Shown here: positions 1 through 8,200 of the stretch, piece after piece
Numbering within the stretch: position 1 is the stretch's first letter
Layout of the letters: every line of letters begins with the position of its first letter
IMG/VR virus record: IMGVR_UViG_3300028840_006257
Location: 149,011 to 213,010 of that record
Origin: a virus
Length of the DNA stretch: 64,000 nucleotides
Direction: 5' to 3' (one strand)
Program-made: the position numbers and the translations under genes
The notes under the pieces: generated by a model
What the model was told of the DNA's origin: nothing
Seen by the model: only the letters and a program-made list of their open reading frames with translations
The model's database searches: none

Positions 1-485
1 AGTACACGGCCTACAACTCCGTGACGGCGCCGGGGGGCTCGAGGGCCTTCCGCCTGTTCCGCGGCGGCGGCTCGAGCTTCGTGCTCGGGGGCCGCAACCC
101 GGGCGGCCCATTGGACTGGTTCGCCGACTCGCTCGCGCCGGCACTCAACCCGGTCCTCAAGGGCGGGATGCTCGCCTGCAAGGCCATCCTAGTGAGGAAC
201 TTCGTGGAGGAGGCGTTCTCCACGGAGGACGTGACGACCGACGGAGACGAGATCCAGATGCTCCTTCTCACCAACGGAGTCTTCGGCGACGAAAACACGC
301 CGCGAGAGGGCGTGACGGTCGCTGGCATCGTGGGTCCCACGGGCTTCGGCGAGGGGACGGCTGCCGCCGACCGCTACCGCCTGAACGGCAAGCCCATGTT
401 CGTGGGTAGGATGCGCGTGACCCCGGACCCGGAGCAGGTCCCGATGGCCCCTTTCCCGGGCCGTGACCAGGTCGACCTCGGATGA
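1..485 (+). CDS. Hypothetical protein, 5'-truncated by the window edge
   Basis: The reading frame is open from base 3 to a TGA at 483-485, so the true start lies outside the window. About 160 C-terminal residues are visible. They are rich in Gly and Pro with no membrane segment and no motif I recognise; the style (GGRNPGG, short beta-prone stretches) would suit a virion or baseplate-associated protein, but that is inference. The stop overlaps the ATG of the next gene (ATGA), so the two are probably co-translated. Confidence 0.75.
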   Translation, partial: YTAYNSVTAPGGSRAFRLFRGGGSSFVLGGRNPGGPLDWFADSLAPALNPVLKGGMLACKAILVRNFVEEAFSTEDVTTDGDEIQMLLLTNGVFGDENTPREGVTVAGIVGPTGFGEGTAAADRYRLNGKPMFVGRMRVTPDPEQVPMAPFPGRDQVDLG

Positions 486-871
486 GACACCTCTCACAGC
501 AGATGCTCGCGGAGACGCTCCGGCGTCCTCACCTGAGGAAGCACCGCAGGCGTCTCCAGGAGTCTCTCCAGAACATGCACCTGAGCCCGGGGACGCGGAG
601 GCGCCTCCTCGGCGAGCTCGCGAGACTCGGACAGCCGAAGATCTACCGCGCCGAGGCGACGCCCCCTCCCGGGGCGCTCGATCCGGGTCCCATGCCCCGC
701 CCCGACATCGAACTCGACCTCGAGACGGCCACGGTCGAGTCCCTCTCCGCGACGCCGCACACGCGGCTCTACCTCTACGCGCGCCAGCAAGGTCTCGAGG
801 TGAACCCGGCCGACACGAAGGTCCAGACGATAGGCAAGATCCTGGACGCCATCCAAGGAGGAGACAGATGA
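482..871 (+). CDS. Hypothetical basic protein, 129 aa
   Basis: Starts at an ATG overlapping the previous stop and ends in a TGA overlapping the next ATG. The N-terminal 50 residues are Arg/His/Gln/Leu-rich and probably helical; a Pro-rich linker follows (around residues 60-75) and then a small acidic-to-mixed C-terminal domain. No recognised family. The chained overlaps place it in one operon with its neighbours, possibly a virion-related module. Confidence 0.75.
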   Translation: MRHLSQQMLAETLRRPHLRKHRRRLQESLQNMHLSPGTRRRLLGELARLGQPKIYRAEATPPPGALDPGPMPRPDIELDLETATVESLSATPHTRLYLYARQQGLEVNPADTKVQTIGKILDAIQGGDR

Positions 872-1527
872 GGAAGCACTTCGCTCTGCTGCTGACATTC
901 CTGGCAGCACTCGCAATCACGAGTCCGGTCTACGCCGGGCCGACCGAGGAGGCCAAGGCCGAAAACACGAAGGCGGAGGACACGAAGGCGGAGGAGGCCA
1001 AGACGGAAAAGACCAAGGCCGACGAGGCCGAGGCAGAGGACACCGAGGCGAAGGAGTCCCCGGACGCGGAGGGGGATGCCGAAGCGGACGGACCCGCGAA
1101 GATTGAGGACGACGACGAGGCGGTCGCCGCCGTGAAGCAGCTCATCGACGCGGCCAAGAACGGGCACTGGAGCCTGGTCGTCGCGCTCGGCATCATGCTC
1201 CTCGTCTATGTGATTCACAGGTTCGGCCTCGCCGCCAAACTCGGCAAGAAGGCAGTTCCGTGGATCGCGGCCGCCACGGGCGTCCTTGGCTACGTCGCGG
1301 CCGCGCTCCTGGTCGAGGGCGCAACCATTCCGAACGCGCTGACCGGTGGACTGTTGACGGGAGCCGCGGCGGTCGGTCTGTGGGAGATGCTTTTCAAGCA
1401 TTTCATGGCGGCGAAGAAGGAGCCCGAGAAGGAGCCCGAGAAGGAGCCCGAGAAGGAGCCCGAGAAGGAGCCCGAGAAGGAAACCGGGGGGGACGGCGGC
1501 GACGCCGAGGGTGGCGACGGCGACTAG
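868..1527 (+). CDS. Secreted/membrane protein with charged repeats (holin-like topology)
   Basis: 219 aa. I start it at the ATG at 868, which overlaps the previous TGA and follows AAGGAGGAG; the frame is open further upstream but that part is a shadow. Residues 1-23 look like a signal peptide (MRKHFALLLTFLAALA...). A Lys/Glu/Ala-rich spacer with KAExTKAE-type repeats follows, then an acidic patch and two or three hydrophobic segments (about residues 110-180), and a C-terminal tail of EPEK repeats ending Gly/Asp-rich. A small membrane protein at the end of a transcription unit fits a holin or envelope-associated role, but no family signature is visible. TAG stop, then a terminator. Confidence 0.8.
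   Translation: MRKHFALLLTFLAALAITSPVYAGPTEEAKAENTKAEDTKAEEAKTEKTKADEAEAEDTEAKESPDAEGDAEADGPAKIEDDDEAVAAVKQLIDAAKNGHWSLVVALGIMLLVYVIHRFGLAAKLGKKAVPWIAAATGVLGYVAAALLVEGATIPNALTGGLLTGAAAVGLWEMLFKHFMAAKKEPEKEPEKEPEKEPEKEPEKETGGDGGDAEGGDGD
1420..1479 (+). repeat. Five perfect tandem copies of a 12-bp unit (GAGCCCGAGAAG)
   Basis: Five exact in-frame copies encode EPEK x5 in the tail of the membrane protein. Copy number could vary by slippage. A sixth, diverged unit (gaaaccggg) follows. Confidence 0.95.
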
Positions 1528-1549
1528 CGGCGTTGCGCGCTGGATGCGC

Positions 1550-1578
1550 AGGCCCGGCCTCGGTCGGGCCTGTTTTTT
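1550..1578 (+). terminator. Rho-independent terminator
   Basis: AGGCCCG at 1550-1556 pairs perfectly with CGGGCCT at 1565-1571 around an 8-nt loop and is followed by G and six T. It sits 23 bases past the stop of the membrane-protein gene and closes the left-edge operon. Confidence 0.9.
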
Positions 1579-1607
1579 GCTCCGAAAAGCCACTTTCGGG
1601 ACGTTTC

Positions 1608-1639
1608 TGTAAAAACCGCACGTCTTCCGTGCAGAGGGC
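1608..1639 (+). promoter_or_regulatory. TGTAAA element with CACG-N5-CGTG dyad before a start codon (copy 1)
   Basis: TGTAAAAAC (1608-1616) is followed by CACG (1619-1622), five bases, CGTG (1628-1631), then CAGAGGGC and the ATG at 1640. Nearly the same arrangement precedes the DNA ligase gene (19369) and, on the other strand, the metallo-beta-lactamase-fold gene (39232). It may be a promoter with an operator or a leader hairpin overlapping the ribosome-binding region. Confidence 0.6.
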
Positions 1640-1975
1640 ATGACGATCATGCTGACAGCCAAGGGCCTGTTCTTCGGGGTGCTGACCGCGGGCGCGCCCG
1701 CGCCGAGCACGGCCCCGACCGCGGTAGGATCTTCGACAGTGACGGAGAAGACGGTCACCATCCTGTACGCGGAGAGCCTGCTCCCCAAGGAGCGACGCGA
1801 CCACATCGCCGGGTTGCTCAGGGTGAACTTCGAGATCACGGAGACGAAGTACCTGGTCTCGGACTCGAAGGACGCCGACGTCGTGGTCATCGAGGTCTCG
1901 GAGGGCGTCGACCGTGCCGCCGTGGCCGAGATGGTCGACTGGTACGCCTTCGAGTACGACCCGTGCCCTGACTAG
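1640..1975 (+). CDS. Hypothetical protein, 111 aa
   Basis: First gene after the terminator and the TGTAAA/dyad element. ATG at 1640, with a second in-frame ATG at 1649; GAGGG lies just upstream. The N-terminal 30 residues are Ala/Pro/Thr-rich and may be a linker. Residues 35-110 look like a small alpha/beta domain (VTILYAESLLP, DVVVIEVSEG). Function unknown. TAG stop, short gap to the chaperonin gene. Confidence 0.7.
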   Translation: MTIMLTAKGLFFGVLTAGAPAPSTAPTAVGSSTVTEKTVTILYAESLLPKERRDHIAGLLRVNFEITETKYLVSDSKDADVVVIEVSEGVDRAAVAEMVDWYAFEYDPCPD

Positions 1976-1986
1976 ACGCGCGCGAG

Positions 1987-1992
1987 TAGAAT
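1987..1992 (+). promoter_or_regulatory. -10-like TAGAAT before the chaperonin gene
   Basis: TAGAAT overlaps the first possible ATG (1991) of the chaperonin frame. If it is a -10 box, transcription starts near 1999, which favours translation from GTG 2024 or ATG 2030. The same TAGAATG arrangement occurs at the PP-loop gene (36505-36510, - strand). Confidence 0.45.
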
Positions 1993-2029
1993 GGGGGATC
2001 GAACTCGTTCCCCCGCTTGCGCTGTGAAG

Positions 2030-3703
2030 ATGCCCAGGACACCCGTGGAGGTCGCGACGGGAAACGACCTGCGCCGGAGGATGCTCGACGGAGTCGCGGA
2101 GATGGTCCGGGCGGTCGCGGCGACTTACGGCCCGTGCGGCCGTACGGTGATGCTCGACCGTCCCGGTGGCCTCCTCTCCACGAAGGACGGGGCGACCGTG
2201 GCGTGGGAGATCGAGCCCGCCGACCCGGCGCGGCGCCTCGGGACCCGCGTCGTGCAGGAGGCGTGTGCCGAGGTTGACCGTGCCTGCGGAGACGGCACGA
2301 CGACGACGGCCATCCTCGTTCATGCCATCCTCGAGGAGAGCTTCCGGTGGGTGGCTGCGGGCGCGCATCCGGTCCTCCTCGCGAACGACCTCCGGGTGCT
2401 GGCCGAGAACATGGTGAGGTGCGACCTCTTCGACGTCGCGTGTCCCGAGCCCGTGGAGGACGAGGCCCAGATGCGGGAGATCGCTCTCGCGGCCTGCGAC
2501 GCGGACGCGGAGCTGGCCGACGCGGTCGTTGACGCCCTCGGTCGAGCGGGCTCCGAGGGCATGGTGATCATCGAGCAGGGAAGGGGGCGTGGAGTCGAGG
2601 TCGAGCACAGGCGCGGCACGGAGCTCGACCGGGGATGGGAGAGCAGCGACCTAGCTGGCCCCGACGGATCCCCCAGGCTCCTCGAGGTCCCCCTCGTCGC
2701 TCTGGTCGACGGCGTGCTCGACTCGCTCGAAGACGTCCGCACGCTGCTTGAGGAGGCGACCCAGTTTCCCCACCCCCTCCTCATCGCGTCGCGCGGGTGC
2801 TTCGGGCCGGCACTCCAGACCGTCGTGACGAATGATCGCAGGTTGATGCGCTCGGACGGGGGGACGTTCGAGGTCGTCGCCGTCAGGATTCCCGGACACG
2901 AGGGGGGCGCGCGTGACCTCCTCGAGGACGTCGCGGCGCTGGCGGGCGCGACCGTGGTCGACCCGAGCGTGACCTCGCCGGGCGCGTTCCGGTCGGAGAT
3001 GTTCGGCTCGGTCCAGACGGCCACCGTGCGGGCCGAGAGCACCACGCTGATTGCCTTCGAGGACAGGTTCCCGCTGATCGAAGCGCGCGTCGAGCAGCTG
3101 CGTCGCGCCGAAGGCGAGGCGGTGCACACTCATGACGCCGAGGAGATCCGCACCAGGATCGCGAAAATCACGGACGGGCTCTGCGTGATGAGAGTGGGAG
3201 GATCGACCGACGCGGAGATTCGTGAAAAGAGAGGACGAGTCGAGGACGCGCTGAGCGCCGTGCGTCTCGCGGTCGAGCGCGGCGTCGTTCCGGGCGCCGG
3301 AGTCGCGTACCTGGCGCTGGGCGAGTTCTTCGCGGGGGCGCTTCGGTTGTCGGAGACGACGGCAGCGCATGGACGCCCTGACCTGAGCGTGGCGGGTCTC
3401 GGGGCGAAGGTGCTCGCCAGGGCGCTCAGGGAACCCCTCAGGAGGCTGGCCCGAAACGCGGGTCACGAACCCTCGGTCGTCGAGCGACGCGTCCTGAGGG
3501 CGTCTGAGGAGCCTGGGATGTCTCCGTGTCCCTCCTGGGAGGCGGGATGGGACGCGACGACCGACGAGATCCGAGATTTGCGCCGCGCACCGGCTCTCCG
3601 AGACCCTCTCGGCGTGGTCGAGTGCGCCGTGCTCACCGCGATCTCCGCCGCCTCGACGCTGCTCACGGCGGAGGTCGCGCTCACCCGGAAGGAACGATCA
3701 TGA
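2030..3703 (+). CDS. groEL: GroEL/Cpn60-type group I chaperonin
   Basis: 557 aa from the ATG at 2030 (about 548 in bacterial GroEL); in-frame ATG 1991 and GTG 2024 are alternatives, but GroEL N-termini match the 2030 start. The equatorial-domain ATP site is recognisable: ATYGPCGRTVMLD, STKDGATVA and GDGTTTT near the N-terminus, and VVPGAGVAYLAL plus ...ISAASTLLTAEVALT near the C-terminus. The apical region is divergent and there is no GGM tail. Phage chaperonins are known from some large phages (e.g. EL, OBP), where they fold phage proteins. No GroES gene is visible, so it may act alone or use host GroES. The stop overlaps the next ATG. Confidence 0.93.
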   Translation: MPRTPVEVATGNDLRRRMLDGVAEMVRAVAATYGPCGRTVMLDRPGGLLSTKDGATVAWEIEPADPARRLGTRVVQEACAEVDRACGDGTTTTAILVHAILEESFRWVAAGAHPVLLANDLRVLAENMVRCDLFDVACPEPVEDEAQMREIALAACDADAELADAVVDALGRAGSEGMVIIEQGRGRGVEVEHRRGTELDRGWESSDLAGPDGSPRLLEVPLVALVDGVLDSLEDVRTLLEEATQFPHPLLIASRGCFGPALQTVVTNDRRLMRSDGGTFEVVAVRIPGHEGGARDLLEDVAALAGATVVDPSVTSPGAFRSEMFGSVQTATVRAESTTLIAFEDRFPLIEARVEQLRRAEGEAVHTHDAEEIRTRIAKITDGLCVMRVGGSTDAEIREKRGRVEDALSAVRLAVERGVVPGAGVAYLALGEFFAGALRLSETTAAHGRPDLSVAGLGAKVLARALREPLRRLARNAGHEPSVVERRVLRASEEPGMSPCPSWEAGWDATTDEIRDLRRAPALRDPLGVVECAVLTAISAASTLLTAEVALTRKERS

Positions 3704-4524
3704 CGACGACTCTCGTACAGCACAGAGCTGGGGCGTTCACCCCTGACTTGGCGGCCGCCCTCCGACAACTCGAGCACCGCGTCAGCGCGTTGAAGGCTCG
3801 AGTCAAGATCGAGGGCCGCTCTCCGGCCAAGATGGCGTGGGACGACGTGCGCCAGGATCCGGGTCCCACAGGACTCGCGCCCGAGTGGTCTGCCGTGCCC
3901 ACGGGCCGGGAGGTCCGTCTCCAGATCCAGATTCTTGAAGAGGAGGACGACGAACCGTCCGTGTCGAGGAGCGAGCGCGAGCTCGCGATGCTCTGGGGAC
4001 TGGCGGTCCCACTAGGCCTCACGCCGTTCAGTCGCTACCCGCTGCCTGGACCCCACGAGTCCGTGTTCCATTTCGTCGGACCGTGGGCATCCATGATGGA
4101 CCAGCTTCTTGGAGCTGGTCGCGGCGAGGTCGCGTGGCCGAGTTTCTGCTGCGCCGCGCAGATCGACGTCGGTCGGTGGGAGGGAGGACGCACGATGGAG
4201 CGGCTCGTGCAGGCGCACCTTCACCGGCTCGGCTACAACGTGGGTCCCCTCGACGGGATCGTCGGCAACAAGACGCAGGGAGCCCTGAGAGCCGCGAACC
4301 TCCACTCCAAGTCGATGACCGAGGTGGCCGAGCACATCGTGAATCTTTCGCCCGAGGTTCCGAGGGAGTTCGAACCCGCCGTGCAGGGGCGTCTTGAGCT
4401 CCCCGACGCTAGTTTCTCTATTCACCCCTATGGACAGGTGCGCGCGTCGCGAACCATCCGAGGGGCCGATCTTCACATCACGGGTCCCGGTCGCGTCGTG
4501 GTCGACATCCGGGAACCGACGTGA
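3700..4524 (+). CDS. Protein with peptidoglycan-binding-like domain
   Basis: 274 aa; ATG at 3700 overlaps the chaperonin TGA, with AAGGAA upstream. Residues about 165-205 match the PG_binding_1 pattern (LVQAHLHRLGYNVGPLDG...G..TQGALRAAN). Before it, YPLPGPHESVFHFVG resembles the His-rich end of LAS/M15-type peptidases, but a full zinc-ligand set is not evident, so catalytic activity is uncertain. It could be a cell-wall-binding lysis or virion protein. Overlaps the next gene by ATGA. Confidence 0.75.
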   Translation: MTTTLVQHRAGAFTPDLAAALRQLEHRVSALKARVKIEGRSPAKMAWDDVRQDPGPTGLAPEWSAVPTGREVRLQIQILEEEDDEPSVSRSERELAMLWGLAVPLGLTPFSRYPLPGPHESVFHFVGPWASMMDQLLGAGRGEVAWPSFCCAAQIDVGRWEGGRTMERLVQAHLHRLGYNVGPLDGIVGNKTQGALRAANLHSKSMTEVAEHIVNLSPEVPREFEPAVQGRLELPDASFSIHPYGQVRASRTIRGADLHITGPGRVVVDIREPT

Positions 4525-5180
4525 TGCTCTCAGCCGCCACCCCGAGCCACCAGCGAGTCGCCTGGGCGTGGCTCGAGAAGCTCGTGAGTCAGCCGCCCCC
4601 GCGAGCACCGAGTCCACCGCCTGCGCTCAAGATGACGGCCCGGGAGCGCGAGAGACTCCTCGAGAGTGCCTACGAGAGCATCAAGCAGGAGCTCATCGCG
4701 GCCGTCAAGCAGGAGATCCCGAAGCTCGAGCGGGCTCAGGGGCAGATCGCCGGGCGGCATGGCATCGATCCACTGTTTCTCGACTGGTTCATCGTCAACG
4801 GCAAGCACTGGCCACCGATGTCGCCGAGGCAACGTCGCGCGCTCCGGGCTTTGCAGAGCACGAACATCTGGTTCGGCGCGCTGCCCGACACGTGGCGCAA
4901 CATGGTCGTGCCCGAACTCGACCAGATGCGCGAGCGCGACCAGGCGTTGCGCGAGCTCGCGGACTGGTTCGTGAAAAACAGCCTCGCCACGATCGAACGC
5001 AAGTACGTGAACGCGATCTGGAAGCACTCGCGCGACCTCGTCCGGGCGTTTCGCGGAGGCGGTGCTCCGACCGACCCGAAGGCGTCGCTGCTGCTCATGA
5101 GGGAGTTCAAGAAACGCCTCGTCGGAGACAGATTTCAGCTTCAGCCGTCGGTCCAGAAGATCGTCGATCTCTTCGACTAG
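4521..5180 (+). CDS. Hypothetical helical protein, 219 aa
   Basis: ATG overlaps the preceding TGA. The N-terminal 40 residues are Pro-rich; residues 40-80 are strongly helical and charged; the middle is Trp-rich (DWFIVNGKHWPPMSPRQRRA). No family recognised. TAG stop, then a 30-base gap holding the promoter of the helicase gene. Confidence 0.75.
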   Translation: MMLSAATPSHQRVAWAWLEKLVSQPPPRAPSPPPALKMTARERERLLESAYESIKQELIAAVKQEIPKLERAQGQIAGRHGIDPLFLDWFIVNGKHWPPMSPRQRRALRALQSTNIWFGALPDTWRNMVVPELDQMRERDQALRELADWFVKNSLATIERKYVNAIWKHSRDLVRAFRGGGAPTDPKASLLLMREFKKRLVGDRFQLQPSVQKIVDLFD

Positions 5181-5198
5181 CACCCTCGCGGGGATGCG

Positions 5199-5204
5199 TA
5201 TAAC
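5199..5204 (+). promoter_or_regulatory. -10 box TATAAC, leaderless-type spacing to the helicase ATG
   Basis: TATAAC ends 6 bases before the ATG at 5211, so a start 7 nt downstream of the -10 box would fall on the A of the start codon. No Shine-Dalgarno sequence is present. One of several such arrangements in the window. Confidence 0.5.
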
Positions 5205-5210
5205 GGTGGC

Positions 5211-8200
5211 ATGGACGCACGCCTCAAGTCCGCGCACGCGAAGCTCCGAGAGCTGCGCGAACGTACCGACCTGTCGCTCAGGCCGACGCCGCTGCTGAAG
5301 CAGACGTTCACGGACTTCGACGGCGAGGAGAAGCCGCTCAGGATCCGCTACTACCAGGTGCAGGGCATCCTGCACCTCGTGGCGATGAACAGGTTCCTCC
5401 TGGGCGACGACACGGGGTTGGGCAAATGCGTCGTCGGTGACACGTTGGTGAAGACGGATCGCGGTCTCGTCCCGATTCGCGATCTGAATCCCGGCGTAGA
5501 GGAACCGGACTCCTTCGCCGCGTTGGAGGGGGTGCGTTTTCAGGTCGGAGTTTCCGAGGTTCAGGGGCGGTATTTCTACTACGGCGGCGAGAAGCCGACC
5601 GTCAGACTCCGTACCCGCTCGGGCTACGAGCTGGAAGGGTCACAGATTCATCCTGTCATGGTGCGTCGCGACGGCACGGACCAGTGGGTCCGGCTGCGAG
5701 ACCTTCGGGAGGGTGACTTCGTTGCGGTGGAGCGTACCGACGACTTCTCGGTGTGTGAAGGACGGCCGGAGCCTGCTCTTCCGGGGCCTGGTTCGGGCGC
5801 CCCGCACGAACGCAGGCACAGGATCCCTTCCAAGATGTCGCCTGACCTCGCCCGGTTCCTCGGTTATCTCATCGGGGAGGGGTGGTTCCGACGACACGAC
5901 TTCTTTACGCTCAGCCAGCATCGCGAAGTGAACCCTGAAGTCTACGGGGACATGGAGGAGCTGGGACGTGTGTTGTTCGACGTGAAGATGCAGCCGGCCG
6001 AGGACGGGTTCACCATCGCGAGCACACAGATCGTTCGGTTCCTGCGCGGGATCGGCTGCGACCCGAGTCTGGCGCCGGACAAGGAGGTGCCATGGTCGGT
6101 GCTTCAGGCATCTCCCGCGTCCATGCGAGAGTTTCTTCGGGGATTCGTGGATAGCGAAGGGTCGGCCAGCGAGTTGGGGATTGAAGTGAGTTCGTCCTCG
6201 GAGAAACTTCTTCGCCAAGTCCAGGTCATGTTGCTGTCCTTTGGAGTTGTCTCGCAACGCAATCCGAAGCTGATCGAAGGGCGTGACCGCGTCTACTGGA
6301 GACTCCAGATCCAGGGCGATGACGCACGCATTTTTTCTCGACGCATCGGCCTGGTGTCTTCCCGCAAGACCGCGGCGCTCCGGCCGCTGCTGGAACAGGA
6401 CTCAAATCCGAACTATGACGTGGTGCCAGATGCGTCAGCAGAGATCGAGGACCTGCGTGCTGAGGTCTATGCCCGAGCGGGGCGCCACGGTTATAAAGGC
6501 GTAGGAATGACGGAGCGCTGGGGTTCGGCGTTTTACAACACGCTCGGTCATGTAAGGGCTGGGCGTCGGAATCCCACCTACCAGTACCTCAGGCGCTTCC
6601 TTGAGATCGCTCGTGAGGTTGGGATCTCCGAGTTGAATCCTGCGTACGCACGCGTCCAGGCCCTTGTGCGGCGCAAGTGGTTTTACGACCCTGTGGATGC
6701 CTTGGAGGACGGGTGGGCAGAGGTCTATGACGTTGAGGTCGATGATCCTCGGCATGCGTTCATCGGGAACGGCCTCGTCAACCACAACACGCTCATGGGC
6801 ATCGCCTCCCTCTGCTACATCTGGGCGAAGGCGCCGGAGACGAAGGCCGTCATCTTGACGAACAAGTCGCTGGTCCAGCAGTGGGCCGGGGAGTTCGACA
6901 AGTTCTGCGCGCCGGGCGAGATCAACGTCATCGTGTGCACCGGGGTTCCGGCAAAACGGCGGAAGATCTACCAGGAGTTCGAGGCGTCGACGGGGCCGAC
7001 CGTGCTCGTGATGGGCTACGCGACGGCGCGCCGCGACATCCGGCAGATCCAGGAGTGGTCCGGGCACGTGCTGATCACGGACGAGTGTTTCCAGTATCAC
7101 ACTCCCATTCTCCTGGCAGACGGTACTCAGGAGTTGATCGGGCGTCTGGTGACCCGAAAAACACCTGCCGAGGTTCTGTCGTGGAACGCCGAAACCGGGG
7201 AGATAGAGCCCCGACGGATCGTGGGGTGGTATCGAAAACCGATGCCGGGGATTCACGGGCGTTCTCCGAGCAAGCGAACGGCCGCCATGCTGAAGCTGGA
7301 GTTCAGGTGGGGGGGCAACCTCTTGAGCACGCCAGACCATGAGTTCTATCGCATGGATGGGACGAAGGTTCGGGCTCGTGACCTCGGGTCGGGGGACCGC
7401 ATCGTTCACTTCGATCGGAACATTCCTTCGCCGGACCAGATGCAGGTCCTTCTCGGAGGGCTTCTGGGAGACTCTTCTGTTTCACACCCACGAAAAACAT
7501 GGGCCGTCGCGTTCGGGCACGGGACGGCTCAGAAGGCGTACCTTGAGTTTAAGCGGGACGTGCTTATGAGTTTGGGAGTTTCGGAGGTCACGGAGACCCG
7601 AAGTGGCTACGCCAGGAGCAAAAAAATCTGGCGCTTTCGCATGAAGGCCAACGAGGAGTTCACCCGCGTCGCGCAGGACGACTGTGGCTTGCTTGTTCCG
7701 TACAGCGGGCCGCGTACGGATCGAAGGTACAGGAAACGAATCACGCACGAGTGGTTGAACCGGATAGGTCCTCTTGGGCTGGCGATCTGGTATGCCGATG
7801 ACGGAAGCCTGACTCAGTACCGTAGAAAGGACGGCTCGAAGGGGTACCAGGTTCGCATCAGCACAGACGACTTCACACAGTCAGAGGCTGGCATGTTGGC
7901 GGGTTGGCTTTACTGGGTGTGGGGGATCAAGGCCGAACCCAAGATTGAATACCGCAAGTCAGGAGGAAAGAGGAAACGCCGACGCCTGCCGTACCCTCAT
8001 CTGTTCCTTGGGGATGAGGCGGCTCGTTCCTTTTTTGAACTTCTTCCGGGCGCTTTCCCGGGGGTTCAGGCCAAGTTTCCAGACGGCATGCGGGTCCTTC
8101 GACCCCAGGATCTGGATCTGTTGTCGCAGACACAACTTCGGGACGACAGGCTAGTCCGTCGGTCTCGATGGAAAACCACGAAGCCAGCCGAACGGTACGT

